A DNA stretch of 64,000 nt from Rhytidiadelphus loreus (lineage: Eukaryota > Streptophyta > Bryopsida > Hypnales > Hylocomiaceae), in contig OX344764.1 of NCBI GenBank assembly GCA_947034895.1, positions 13,330,001-13,394,000 on the forward strand. Reading direction: 5' to 3'. The notes under the pieces were generated by a model. That model searched no databases. It saw only the letters and a list, made by a program, of their open reading frames with translations, and was not told where the DNA came from. Below are positions 1 to 12,400 of this stretch, one piece after another. A program made the position numbers and the translations under genes. Every line of letters begins with the position of its first letter. The stretch's first letter is position 1.

Positions 1-489
1 CATTCTACAAGTGTATAATTTATCAAATGAATTTCAAAATACAAAAAATAGATGGATAGATATGTATGATCTTTCTTATTTTATTTTATTTCATATCATG
101 TAATCACAATTGAATAAATGATAATGAACCATTGATATATATTTTAAAAAATTGTATGTTTGCAAAAATTGAGTGTTCAATGGAAGATGACATCTTGTCA
201 TAAAATTAATATACTAGAGCAAATTCATAGATCAAACAAAATATTGACAAATTCAAGTTGTACTATAGAGAATCCAAAGCAACTAGATTTTTAGAAGAGC
301 TTTCATTTCTAATAAATGAGATTAGGTGTATAAGCTACAAAATCTGATCTCATCAAGGTCCATTTATTTAGCTCACCTAACAAAGAAGGTCCACTAATAC
401 ACCTAGCAAACTAAAACAAAAGTAATTGACTCTAATGAAGCTCTCAATTTCTACCTTCAACACCCATAAAAAGCAATCGAACGCGTTCT
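1..489. other. AT-rich intergenic, nothing recognised
   Basis: AT-rich sequence with no convincing coding frame, RNA gene or repeat structure that I can see. It ends where GC content jumps sharply at the GC-rich tandem repeat. Confidence 0.5.
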
Positions 490-985
490 TCAAGTGACTT
501 TGAGTCTTCGGCGACCTCTCTTGGAGGAGAACGTGGGTCAGGGCGACCTCGGGTGGGGGCGACTGCGGGTGGAGGCGGGAAGAATTGGCCTCCCTTTGCC
601 CCCAAATTGGCAAATTTGGGCCTTTGGGAGGCTTCTAGGGCGACTTCGGGTGAGGGCGACTTCTTTGGGAGGAGAACCCGGGTGAGGGCGACCTCGGGTA
701 GGGGGCGACTTTGGGTGGAGATGGGAAGAAATGGCCTCCCAAAGGCCCAAAATTGGCAAATTTGGGCCTTTGGGAGGCTTCTAGGGCGACTTCGGGTGAG
801 GGCGACTTCTTTGGGAGGAGAACCCGGGTGAGGGCGACCTCGGGTAGGGGGCGACTTTGGGTGGAGATGGGAAGAATTGGCCTCCCAAAGGCCCAAAATT
901 GGCAAATTTGGGCCTTTGGAAGGCTTGTAGGGGCGACTTCGGGTCTTGGGCGACTTCTGAATTGGAGAAGAATACGGGTGAAAGG
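490..985 (+). repeat. GC-rich tandem repeat, about 146-bp unit, with internal hairpins
   Basis: The word GGCAAATTTGGGCC recurs at about 609, 755 and 901, giving a 146-bp period and just over three copies. Each unit carries shorter sub-repeats built on GGGCGACTTCGGGTG. From the second unit on, a hairpin is present with perfect 18-nt arms GCCTCCCAAAGGCCCAAA and its complement around a loop near ATTGGCAAA. The block is far richer in GC than its surroundings. The long open frames on both strands are a by-product of the missing AT-rich stops and are not genes. A related array in the opposite orientation lies at 3604-3727. Confidence 0.9.
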
Positions 986-2229
986 GATCTCTTTTATTGT
1001 ACAGCTGTGGATGGGTGTGGGAGACATTGCTTTGAGGATGTCCTTTTTTTACAATTTCCTGCATAAATAAGAGATTTTAAACATCTTTTTTTTTTTTTTT
1101 TTGATTTTGAAAGTTTCTTAATAATATTTTTTTTCTTAGACCGTTGATATTTCATATCAATTTCAAAATATATATTTTTTAAATTAGTAAAAATCATTTA
1201 TTGTTTATTTCCCCTCGATTTCTTTCATTACATTGGATTTGTTAATACATATATGACCTAATTTTTAGGAACTCCATTGGAAATGTTTATAGAATTTCTT
1301 GTTGATTCCTAGGGTCTTTATAAGGTGGGGTCTTTTTAAATTTCCCTTGGTTTTTTTAATTTTCCCTAATTTTAATTCAAAAATTGTTATTATGATTTGC
1401 AAGTTCTTTCTTGTAATTGTGCATTGCAAATAATCAATTTGGTTGTTCAATTGAAACGTTTGATGTCATTCAAGAATGAGTGATTATCACTAAAAGGACA
1501 TATTGGCTAACTATATGGATTACTGTTAAGTGCCTTGCTATTATTTTTTAGTGTCCTAAGATTCATTACAAATATTAACCTAGTAAGGAAAAGAAGTTGG
1601 AGGATATAAAGAATTGTTGGCGGGTGGCTCTAACGTATGTATATGGGCTGCAAAATTCAGAGAGGACCATAGAGATCATGCAAGAAAATCATACATATAC
1701 GATGAAATCCATCTTGTATTCTATTAGAAAAATTGGCCACTTAATGAATATGAATGATATGGAAAAATACGACAATGAAGTATTTGAAAATACATCGATA
1801 GTGAGATACTTTGTAAGGAAGTTAGGTGACCTTATTGAGCCTAATCTAAAGAAGCAATTAATATGTGGATAGGTGGCAAACTTGCTCATTGATAAACCAT
1901 GGTTGATGATGCCCCTTAAAGTTGTTTTCCACACTAATATTTTTGTAATAGAACATGATATTACCAGATTAGTATAAATAGAAACGTAGGTCACATTGCA
2001 TGCATTTAACTTTTGAAGAGCAATGTAAATATATTAACGACTTTTATACGATGTGACATTTAAAAAAATGAATTGAATATTCTAAATGCAAAGTGCAAAA
2101 GTTATTGTATAGAATTTCAAATTTCAATTCTCTTGTGCAAATATTTTGTAATTTTTGTCAAACAATTAATTATAGTTTATTTGCTTCTAAACTATTGTGT
2201 GAGAAATTTTACAAAAATGAAGTTGAATT
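986..2229. other. AT-rich intergenic with poly-T tract
   Basis: Contains a run of about 18 T near 1084-1102. A 91-codon open frame at 1597-1872 has no recognisable motif and no codon signal that I would trust. Otherwise nothing is supported. Confidence 0.4.
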
Positions 2230-3600
2230 TTAACCCATAGAAGACCAAGAGTTCTTAAGGAATTCTCATCTCGGTTCACATAATGCTTAGAGTCTCAATT
2301 CTCATCGTGATTTTTTTGAAACTTTCTTTGAAGATAGAAGAATATATCATCTTTGTAGGAATATAGCATTTTTTCAATTAGTGTTTGAAAGAAAAAGTTA
2401 TGCCACCCTAAAGCCAAAAATGGAGGTCAGTGGACACCTCAAATATTATATTTTTGTCTACATGTGAAGCTTTGATTCATTGTAATTGGACTAGTAATGC
2501 AAAAGTTATGGACAATCTTGTTTTTTGGACAAACTTAGCATTTTCTTGAAAACAAAACTTAGAGGGTTCATTTTTTAATGCAATTTTCACAATTTTTCAA
2601 AAAATTTATTTGACAAGGTTAAATTTGCTCACTAGAACAATCTCATCATTGGAATAATTGCATTTCAATTCCATCTTAGAACTCTTAACAATTTAATTTT
2701 TTTTTCAATCTTGGACCTACTTCTACTTAAAAAAATTTTAACCCCTAAAGGACCAAGGCCTTTTTCTTGCCAAAAAACATTCAAAATTGCCATTTCTATT
2801 GCAAAGAGTAAAAAATTTGGAAATTGTTTCTTTTGCACATCTAATCGTCTAACTATAGGATCTATACATAATTAGTATAAAAATGTGTGGAATAAATTTC
2901 AGAAATGAATCTTGCAAGTTATTTTTTGAAGAAGATTCTTAGATTGCTAGAAAAACAAGATTGTCTATAATTTTCACACCACTTATCCAAATGAAATGAA
3001 TCAAAGCTTTCCGTTGAGAAAAAAATATAATATATGAGGAAAAAAAATTAAAATTTTTGAATGTTTTTTTGTTGCCTTTGTTTTGAACTTATTTGGGCAC
3101 AACTTTTGTTCCTAGGCACCACTTGAGAAAACATTATATTTCCACAAAGATAATTAGTTTTTCTATCTTTAAAAAAAGTTTCAAAAAATTATGACAAAAA
3201 ATGAGACTGTAGGTACATGCCCAAAATCCAATTTGTCAACCAAAGGGACGATGGTCCTTTAGGGATTAAAGAATGCAAATCAAGTGCTTTTATTAGTGAA
3301 TATTTTTCCCTAGACTTTCAACTTATTTATTCAACGTATGTGTCTTTTAATTCAAAGTATGTAGTGCAAAAAATTTCCACAAATGACAGTCAAAGTCAAC
3401 TGAAATTGCAGATCACAGTTCAGAATTTTTTTCCCCCAACTTTGATTGTTAATATCTTCCAATCTATACGGTCAAACTTCATGAAATTTTTACCACGTGA
3501 TCTTAGACAAGTAAAGTACAAGATCTTACGGTTAGATTCTTAAAAAAAAAATCTATTTTTTTGGATGAATGCAGCAAAAGTGGCAGTTTTGAACTGTAAT
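2230..3600. mobile_element. Older copy of TTAA-bordered MITE family, interrupted and 3'-truncated
   Basis: The left end is TTAA (2230-2233) followed by CCCATAGAAGACCAAG. The body aligns by eye with the copies at 15759-16668 and 53606-54981, for example in the stretch TCTTGGACCTACTTCTACTT and in the 3' part near 3270-3590 ending TGGCAGTTTTGA. It is interrupted by a second family member at 2742-3265. The expected right terminus (about CCTTTAGGGATTAA) is missing; the sequence runs instead into the GC-rich repeat at 3604. No transposase frame is visible, so it is non-autonomous. Confidence 0.7.
2738..3269 (-). mobile_element. TTAA-bordered MITE nested inside an older relative
   Basis: A 524-bp element (2742-3265) lies between TTAA at 2738-2741 and TTAA at 3266-3269. 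The left terminus reads CCCCTAAAGGACCAAGG. The right terminus, reverse complemented, reads TCCCTAAAGGACCATCG, giving inverted repeats of about 13 bp. Its reverse complement aligns with the start of the copy at 15759 (motif AATTTGGATTTTGGGCA). It is inserted in inverse orientation within the older copy at 2230-3600, which resumes directly after the right TTAA. It has no coding capacity. Confidence 0.8.
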
Positions 3601-3603
3601 ACA

Positions 3604-3727
3604 GAATTTGCCCCTACTTGCACTCGCCCCTACCCGCGGTCGCCCCTACCCGCAGTCGCCCCTACCCACGGTCGCCCTCTACCCGTAGTCGCCCCCACCC
3701 GAAGTCGCCCCCACCCGAAGTCGCCCT
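3604..3727 (-). repeat. GC-rich short tandem repeat, inverse relative of 490-985
   Basis: About six degenerate units of about 18-20 bp on the pattern CGCCCCTACCCGCGGT occur in tandem. The reverse complement, GGGCGACTTCGGGTGGGG, is the sub-repeat of the array at 490-985. The two arrays therefore lie in opposite orientation about 2.6 kb apart, on either side of the nested transposons. Confidence 0.85.
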
Positions 3728-4944
3728 AAATTTGTGACGTGGCTGCCACATGACAGCCAAGTAAGCCTAGGTAAATGGGGAGTAAATTCTGAAAAAGTCA
3801 AAGGGTAAAGTTGACTCTATTAGACGGACGGGACCCTCTACTAGACGTCTTCAACGTCGAGTTTGTCGAGTTGTCGAGTTGTCCGGGTAGACAACCCTGC
3901 CAAAGGGTACTTGACCAATAGATGGGGCCATCCTCGCAACTTGCTATGGTGGAAGAAGGAAATTTGACCAACTTAATCATGGATCTCCATGCTAGAGTAA
4001 ACCCTCCTTCCTAAAATCAGCCCATTAGAGGTCAATTACTAGGCAAGGCCGAGAGCTAGGTGCTAGTAGGACATAGGTTAGGTCAAATTTGAATGGTTAA
4101 GCTTAGAGTAGACACCAAGAGGTTTCCAAAGACATAAGACACGTGGGAATTGGAGTTAGGATACCAAAGATATAGATGGATGAAGTTTAGGACCTAGAAT
4201 GGATGAACCTTGGAAATTCTCATCCATCCAAGTCAAGACTTGGAACTTAGCTAGACTATAGGAATTCAAGTCTGTAGCTCAAATCTCACCTCCATTTGGA
4301 ATTGGGAGCTCTTAGAATACCGTGGATGAAGTGGGAGGGCCAAACAGCCAAAGCTTCATCCGACCATAGCTTTTCACTAGAGTGTCCAAATCAGGCAAAC
4401 TTTAGGTTTTTAGAAATGTTGAGAAACAATATTTTATAATAAAAGGATAGGTTAAGTATAGGAAGCCTTTATCCTAGAATCTCATAGCACAACAATTAGC
4501 ATAAGAAGTAGTCAACTTTGGTTCCTTAGAGGCCAAATTTAGAGGCCAAATTTAGAAGAACAACCATAGAATACTAGCAAAAGATCCATTGTTTGGAAGG
4601 CACAATGGATTGATGTTAGGCACCCACTAGTGTAGGAACTTACCATAGAACTAGAACCTAGTTGTGTTTGCCGATTTACCAAGGGTGGGTAAATAAACGC
4701 CCACAAAGTCTTAGCAGGATTAGTATTTTGCTGTGAAGTATTGTTTGCCATTACAAGACTACTCGTGTTAGTTATGTTAGACCCTAATAAAGCATAGTTT
4801 TGATTCTTAATATTTAAAATGTCCCCATTGCAACACTATTCTTTTCAATAATGGAGAATTGTGATGCAGTAGTATATTGCTCCACACTAGTGTTTTGCCC
4901 TGCAACAATCCTATCACTTGCAGAGAATACAACAACTAAACCAT
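3728..4944. other. Intergenic, nothing recognised
   Basis: Moderately AT-rich. A small GTCGAGTT microrepeat lies near 3855-3880. There is no gene or transposon end that I can support. Confidence 0.4.
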
Positions 4945-5150
4945 TTTCAGAATACTATAAAAGACTCACGTCTAAGCAAATGAATTTCGTTGGACATCCA
5001 ACATAACAACCCGTATTTTTATGTCAACAATGACGTCCAATGTAACATCTTCATGTTGTATTGGATGTCATTGTTGACATAAAAGCATGGGTTATTACAT
5101 TGGATGTCCAACAAAATCCATTTGTTTAGATATAAAAAAATACTAGTTTT
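4945..5150. mobile_element. Snapback MITE (diverged relative of the CACTA element at 28162)
   Basis: A large imperfect palindrome is centred near 5053. Both arms carry TATGTCAACAATGAC and TGGACATCCAA, with mismatches between arms. The central arm sequence TATGTCAACAATGACATC is shared with the near-perfect palindrome at 28206-28353, so these belong to one family. The outermost ends are diverged (ACTATAAAAG versus ACTAGTATTT) and I could not identify a target-site duplication. This suggests an older copy. Confidence 0.7.
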
Positions 5151-8071
5151 TAAGGTAGAAACATTCTTCATCACTGATGAAATTGAGACAATTTCGCAGT
5201 CAGGGGTGATTGGAAGAAAGACCAAATGATTTTGGTAGCTTTTTGCCAAAACTGTGATTCTTGTGCTTAATACTATGAGTACTATAGTACTACAAAACGG
5301 AACAATTTGAACCGTTGATCTAAAAAATCGAAGGCTAATAGTACTTTTGACTACTTACAAGTACTGAAATAGTACTATTTGAAAAAAAACAGTCTGTCAC
5401 AAAAAATAAATAAAAATAAATAGAAAATAGAAAATCATGAAAAAAAAAAACTAAAAATTGGTCATTTGTAAAGACTTTATAGTGATCACATTTCACCAAA
5501 AACTAGAAGTTGAAACCATCTTGAATGTTCGGAGCGCTATGCACAAGGGACCCCTATTTGCACGCATGTCGAGGACAAAGAACTGTGTTTTTTTATGTCC
5601 TTTGGTAGGCACATGTTTGTCTAGTGTAGGAATAACCCACAAGAAATTCAAGTGAAAATCATTGTTTGTAGATACTCCACAATACTAAAAAATCCTAAAC
5701 CTCAAAGTGTGACAAATTAGCTAAATATTAAATTTAAATATAAAATTATTTTTCATAATTTTTGAAAAATAATAAATCTCATGCTTTCTGAGTTAGCCAT
5801 CTTCAATAAAAATTTCAAGTCCATTGGCTTCATTTTCTGAAAGTTACGGCTAATGGCAACTCCGTCACTTCAATTGTGACACGAAATAGGACCAGTCTTT
5901 CTTTCAATCACCTTCAATGGGGACTACATTGAGATCAATGCCATAAACACCTATGTCCAATGTTTTGGCCCCCTTTTAGGAGGTTGAGGGCACTTGCACA
6001 AAACTGACTTGCATTTTTGCTAACACTTGCTAGAATTGGAAGCAAAACCGTGGAGTATCTTAATTAGCGTCACGGGGTGGAAGAGGGAAATGTTCAAACT
6101 GTAAATTGTTTGGTAGTAAATTGAGATGTAAATCCACATGTGGAAATTGTTTTTCATTTTCATTTGAATTAGTAGTGGTATTAAAGAATGATAGTAAATA
6201 TGTAGAATGAAGCAGAACTTGACCTTCAACATTTAATTTGAACCTGACGTTTGTGGGGCACTTTATTTTTCAATACGCCCACCTAAAGTTATAATGTCCC
6301 GTTTTTTTCCTATAGGTCTAAGAGGACAATGTTTTGTTGTCTATTGTGTAGGTTTGGCATTCCAATGTTATGGTTTGCGGTTAGCATGTTCAGAAGGAAG
6401 GTGTCATCTTTGATTGGCATGGTATTGTGAGCAACATCAAAAGGTTTTGAAGATTTTTCACTTTATATGTGCGCTTTGGTTTAGAAACTTCAAAACCAAC
6501 ATCAATTTTTGGGGTGGATTTCTTTTTACCTCTTTTTTTTTATCCACCTACATTTCACCTTCAATAGTAGCAGCCTCTGAGGTAAAAAATTTCCTACCTC
6601 CTCTTCCTTTTTTGGTCCACTTACACTTCATCTGCCTTTTTCCCTGCACATTTAGTCTTTGGAGCTCCAACAACTACCACCTTGGATCTTTGCTTTGGCA
6701 ACAACAATGAAGTCACTCTTTTAGCATTCTAAAAGTGGTTTGGGGGACCATATTGGCAGTAGTAACTACATAATAAAACAAAGAGGCATACAAATTAAGG
6801 TTAGAAACACTACATTTTGGAGTAGGATTTGTGGAATATTGATGGATCAGAAGATGAGGGCATGGGAGTAAAAACTAGCGTACCATGTGACCTCCTTCAG
6901 AGTACTTTCAATAGCATAGAAACTGATCTTCTTATTTGTCAACTTATTCCTTATCTTCATGTACTTGCACAAGATATTGATGTTGCTATTTTCCATTCTG
7001 CGTATGAGGTCTTCAACCCTACTAGTTAAGATGAAACACTACTGAACTACAACTACATCTTTCTTGTAATCCTCCTATTTTCAGTGGACACTTTGTGTCT
7101 CCCATAGCTCCCACAACAAGTCTGTTTTGCATATGGATCCTATTGGCGGACATTAAACCTTTACTTTAATACTTAAGAGCTTCACCTAGAATTGCCCCCT
7201 CGATTGCCCCCTATACAGGTCATCCTATGACACAATGGATTCAACATTAACCTTACCTTCTAAGTAAGTCAACATTGACATAGGGATCACTTGGTGTAAA
7301 TACAAATTTTGTGGCCTCTAGGGAAAGTAAAGGAGTAATCCCCAATGTCAAATGTGCATGTCAAGAAATATGTGATGAGGTGAGAAAAAGCACTCATATG
7401 ATAGTAATGATAAGTGCAAAATAGCTTGAAACTACACTCTTTAAAAGATTTATGCTACGGAAGCATACTTTACCATATCAAATCTATAAACCCTCAAACT
7501 ACCACACACAAAGACTAAACTACAAACTTCACTATTGAGAAGACTTCTGCTAGATTTAGGGCAATAACAAACCTACAATGATACTACTCAAGCATATGTG
7601 CAATAAACAACAACCAACTATAGCAAATACCAACCACGTAGCATCACCATGCAACATTTACATCAACTATCATTGTAACATTGACACTACAATATAAAAA
7701 ATGACTACAAGAAAACTACAAAGAAGCATAATTGAGACATTGATACCACCACCTAAACCACAACAGACCATAACCCTAGCGCTACTGTGAAACAGGCCAC
7801 CAACAAAACATTGATTTAGGCTTCACAATCAAGACCTTGTAATTAATATAATTAATATGATGGTGGCATGCATTAACGATGGGACATAGGCTACATGGAT
7901 GATGGACATGAAACATGCAATTGTGATGGGACATGGGCTCATGGATGATGGGCATGGTCACCCCTATGCCAAAACACTGTCTCTAAAACATTGAGTATTT
8001 ACTGCATGGACTGTTTTCAGCATGGGTAAAAACAACTGTCAGGCAAGAGGAAATACAAGAAAAGTAAACCA
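5151..8071. other. Long AT-rich intergenic stretch
   Basis: I see no supported gene. The open frames here are short, without family motifs, and interspersed with stops. Near 7860-7960 there is a degenerate duplication around GATGGGACAT and ATGGATGATGG. Nothing else stands out. Confidence 0.4.
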
Positions 8072-8316
8072 GCTACAGCCGCGCAGGGAGAATTGACCCC
8101 CTCATTGCCCCAGTCAACTTAGGTTTGAAAAAAAGAGCCCCTTATGTTGTGCCAATTTTTTTGGTAATTCTTGCATTGATGCATAGTAATTTGGGGCCTC
8201 TGATTGCAAATATGAATTCAAAATTTAAAAAAAAAATGAAGCCTTGCAAATAAAAAATTTCAGGGTTTGCCCTGGAGGGGCAATGAGGGGGGCAATTCAC
8301 CCTGGCCGCTACAGCC
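8072..8316. mobile_element. Mutator-type MITE with 9-bp target-site duplication
   Basis: A 227-bp element (8081-8307) lies between two copies of GCTACAGCC (8072-8080 and 8308-8316), a 9-bp direct repeat. Its ends are inverted repeats of about 31 bp: left GCGCAGGGAGAATTGACC, right (reverse complement) GGCCAGGGTGAATTGCCC, both continuing into CCTCATTGCCCC. A 9-bp duplication with ends starting in G is typical of MULE elements. There is no coding capacity. Diverged inverse sequence at about 8565-8712 (GATGAGGGAGGGGGTCAG) suggests a second, decayed relative. Confidence 0.75.
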
Positions 8317-8387
8317 ACAACGAGTCACAAGGAGCCTTTACAAGTCGCTTCCCAATGGCTGGAAAATAGTGAAATCCTATATTTACC

Positions 8388-9225
8388 TATGTATTGTACT
8401 TTCATCATCCTAGTTATTGAATACCGGTATTCTATACTTGGCTTTTTATGAAGGCGAGCCTTTTGCCTTGCTGTGCTAGCCACTTCTTCTGGCCAGAATG
8501 AAGTAACCCTTGCTCATCTCCGAAGGAAAACCTTGAATTTTTTATTTCCCACACATGATAAAATTTGAAATTTTTGGATTCATATTTGCAATCAGATGCC
8601 CCAAATTAGCTAGGAAGAGTAGAGCATACATTTTTTATGCACAAAATAGGGAGTGTTTTTCCTACTTGCACCCCCGGACTGACTTGGGGATGAGGGAGGG
8701 GGTCAGTTCACCATCCTTCCTCTGAGCGCAGATAAACCATCATTCCTCCCCTAGAGAATTATCACTCAAAATTGGAGAAGATAATGGACTCTGTCCCTAA
8801 GAATTCTTATCATATTAGAAGTTACTGAATAGATCCATATCAACTACAAATTCATCTCAGGAAAACCTCCGATGCTTTCCAAATTTGACTATAACATCTT
8901 GCAAAATTGAGAGTTTAACCCTCTGAAGTACAAAGTATCTACTACAGTCAAAGCACATGTCCCATACTTATTAATGGATTTCAAGACTTACATTTTTCAC
9001 TCCCTCTCACCAAGTTACTGAATAGATATGTATCAACTACAAATGCATCTCAAGGAAGAATTCAATGCTTTCCAAGTTTGACTAGAACATCTCGCAAAAT
9101 TGAGAGTTTAACCCACTGAAGTACGGAGTATCTACTAAAGTTAAAGTACATCTTCCATGCTTATTAATGGGTTTCAAGGCTTACATTTTTTACTATGTTT
9201 CACCAAGTTACTAAGTAGATACATT
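8388..9225. repeat. 3'-flank repeat copy A, with two 192-bp tandem units
   Basis: Homologous by eye to 20393-21160. The shared leader includes AAGGCGAGCCTTTTGCCTTG, followed by tandem units starting near 8838 and 9030 that carry AAAATTGAGAGTTTAACCC and TATCTACTA. The array ends about 190 bp beyond the stop codon of the minus-strand LysM receptor kinase, so it lies in that gene's 3' flank or 3' UTR. The stretch at 8560-8712 inside this copy is an insertion not seen in copy B. Confidence 0.85.
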
Positions 9226-9411
9226 CGTCTGCATTCTTGAACTTGGCACATCACAGGCGCAGGGTGGTACGGGTTCTCAGAGCTGCATACGTCTGTCAAA
9301 GCTCATGTAATCAGCAGAAGCTGGCAGCCAGCACAGACCTGTCTTCATTGACTTTTCTGTGCGAAGCAATTACATGGTAACACCTGCTTGCTAAGGGTGC
9401 TGCTCTCGTCA

Positions 9412-12400
9412 TCATCCACTTGCTGTCGGTCCACTATGATTTGCAAAAGCACTAACCTTCCATTCATAAGTTGCCGACGACAGTGTCATGAGTGCTACCA
9501 CTGCCTTCCGCATGGTGGGTCGATTACCCGGGAGCTCATGTGTGCAAGCTCCTGCTAGTTGTGCCATCTGCATCAGCACGTTTCAACAAATTAAATAGCG
9601 AAAAAGCTAGGCCATAGGCTTTCGGGGTTACACTATTTGACAGGAACCGCATCAAGCTGTCAGTAATTAGGCAAAACCATCATTAGGCCAAATAATAGAG
9701 GTGAAAATCTGAACCTTCCAGGCGGCATCTGGAGGGTAATTCTCGTCCAGTGCAGGATCCATGAACTTCGGTAACTTGTCCTCTCCATTTGGACCTCTCA
9801 AAACAGGTTCAAACTGAAAAACATTCCACAGCAGTATTCGTCATCACGTGCCTAGGAGCCCACGCAACAGATACATCGGCAACATCAGGAGCATAAAATT
9901 TAGGGTTTCGAAGACGCACATAATGGACTAAAGCTCTTTGCTCCTCCATTGGACGCCCAGTGCCGGATGACATATCCTCAGTTAAGGGTCCTCGTATAAT
10001 GGCCTCTCTTCCAGATAATATTTCCAACAGAACGATACCAAAAGCATACACGTCGAGCATGGGGGACACATCTCCAAATCGAGCATACCTGAACTCATGG
10101 TTGAAGTATGTTACAGAGCAGTCCGCTCGAACAGACAATGCAAGAACACTGCACCATCCGTCGCGTGATAAGGTCTTGTTTACCTAGGATTTAGTTTCTT
10201 GCTAAATCCCACTCGGGGGCCACTTCAACTGATATTGAACAACAGGGTGTGTAATGGTGTAGATTTTTACGCCCATATCAGAGATCACTAATCTAAAAAC
10301 TGTACCCAGTGGTAGAAGATTGATGAGAAGAATTATGTGAATCGATTTGGAGTTAAGAAACAAAAAATGGGGACAAAACAGGGCTATGCAAAGACAGAAT
10401 TAACCATACCATGGAAAGAATGTCAGATTACTACTGACGCCACTTTCGATGCCCAGCACTTTGAAGTACTTCTATGAATATGTATTGAGTAGAGGAACAA
10501 ACTTACTCTGGAGCCATGTATCCCCAAGTACCAACCACCTTCGTGGGCGTCGTCCCTGAGTCTCCTTCGATTTTTGTCTCAGTCAGTTTAGTAAGACCAA
10601 AATCTGCCACCTTCACCCGGGAAAAACCCAGTCAGTACCTCTAGTTTGTCAGCACCTAAAAGACCCATTCTAAGGAACAAAACTGACACAGCTCTTCACA
10701 CTGGTACCTTTGCATGGCACTGCTCATCAAGAAGTATATTAGCTGACTTGATATCACGGTGGATGTAAGAAGGCCTCGTGTGCTCGTGAATGTACTCTAA
10801 ACCTCGTGCAGCATCTAGAGCAATTTGTACCCTCGATGACCACGATAATGGAGCCTCGGCAACTGTACGCACTCGCACCCAACGATGATGTTAAGAGTAA
10901 CCAGAAACACGCATACAACCAGCGCTGTTCGGTTCCAGTGCGTGGGATTAAGTGCTCTTTGCAAGCTACATTGGTACAGTTAAATACACAGCATATGAAC
11001 CACTAACGCAAAACTTTCAATTCGTCCGGTAGTCAGCGTCTGAGGTTTAACCCAACTAGCCTTACCTTTCGCAGAATGTAAATGGTAATCAAGAGTTCCA
11101 TTCTCCACAAATTCGTATATCAAGAATAAGTAGTCCGTGGTACAGTATCCAATCAGTTGAACCTGGAACAAGCAGTTCCAAATGTAATTAGAAAGCTGAT
11201 ATAAGGAAAAGGATTCTTGCTCTAGTACCACCGTTAAGACAACGTATATCACTAAGGCATTAGAATCATATTGAACAAGCTACTGAAGTTTCTTGTGTGA
11301 TCTCAGGTGAATGGAACAGACTCAAAACACGTGCAATCAGAGGGATCGCAATCACTTCCCGTGGATGATATCTAAAAGCTCTAAATCCAGAACTTAAAAA
11401 CGGATCCACACTGGAATGACACGGAGGATATATTTAATCTTCGGCTTAATATTTGTTAGGAAAAGTAGCCTAGATACAGCATCGGGAGCATAGAATTGTT
11501 ACCAAATTGGTATGGTGAACGTGCGTTAGAACTTGGAGCTCAGCCATAAACTCCTTGGTTGCTTGCAGGTTCATCCTCTTAATGGCCAATTTCTGTGCAA
11601 AACAAAAGCTTAGGCCAGCCACATGCACAGACATGAAAGCGGACGATTTTAAGAAATTATGACTACCATGCGAACTGCAACAACTAAACGATCTCTACTA
11701 TGGCGAGATGAGGACAGCTCAACACCGTTTTACCTTGCTCTTTCAGGATAGACACAAGAAATACAACAGATTCATATCCTATGACAGAGCATGAAACAAG
11801 TTCCCTAAGTACGAAGAAGGTAAGAGGACTGGGAAAAGTGAGAGTTGTAGCCTGGATGACCTGTCCTCGTATCTCGCCATAGAAGACCACTGCGAAGCCA
11901 CCTTCGCCAATCTTATTAACAACACTGAAATTGTCAGTGGCATTGGCCAGCTCCTCATAAGTGAACTCCACCGACTTGTCCACAGTGTAATCCGCCAGTC
12001 CCGTGGGGCCGAATGAAGCACTTCCAAGATTTGAGCCTGTCTTTGCTGAGGCAGAGGGAGAGTTCACGGAAACATTCCAATGTCAAACAGTCTAATGTCA
12101 ATATGCGGTAAGGAGGTCTGCCAGATTATAGATTTCTTGTCATAAACACTTTAAAATGACACAATATGTGGAAACTGAAAAAGAGTAAGAATAGTGTTGC
12201 ATGACATGGAATATGGAAATAAGCTCATGGATAATTCAATTTCCAAAGGATTTAGGGTTACTAACATGAATGCATAATGAGCAAGTCATTGGCGGATCCA
12301 GAATGATTCCCACCACTCTTGATGAAAAGTTTATTTGCAAATCTTTGCTTCCTCTTCGGTTTGTAGACGCAGAGATAGTAAAGAACAAGGGCAAGAACAC

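Noticed and set aside
444..1064. Long overlapping open frames on both strands, Pro/Arg-rich
   Set aside because: They translate the 146-bp GC-rich repeat; several frames are open at once simply because AT-rich stops are absent.
1597..1872. 91-codon open frame
   Set aside because: No motif, no splice context, AT-rich codon use like the intergenic DNA; likely chance.
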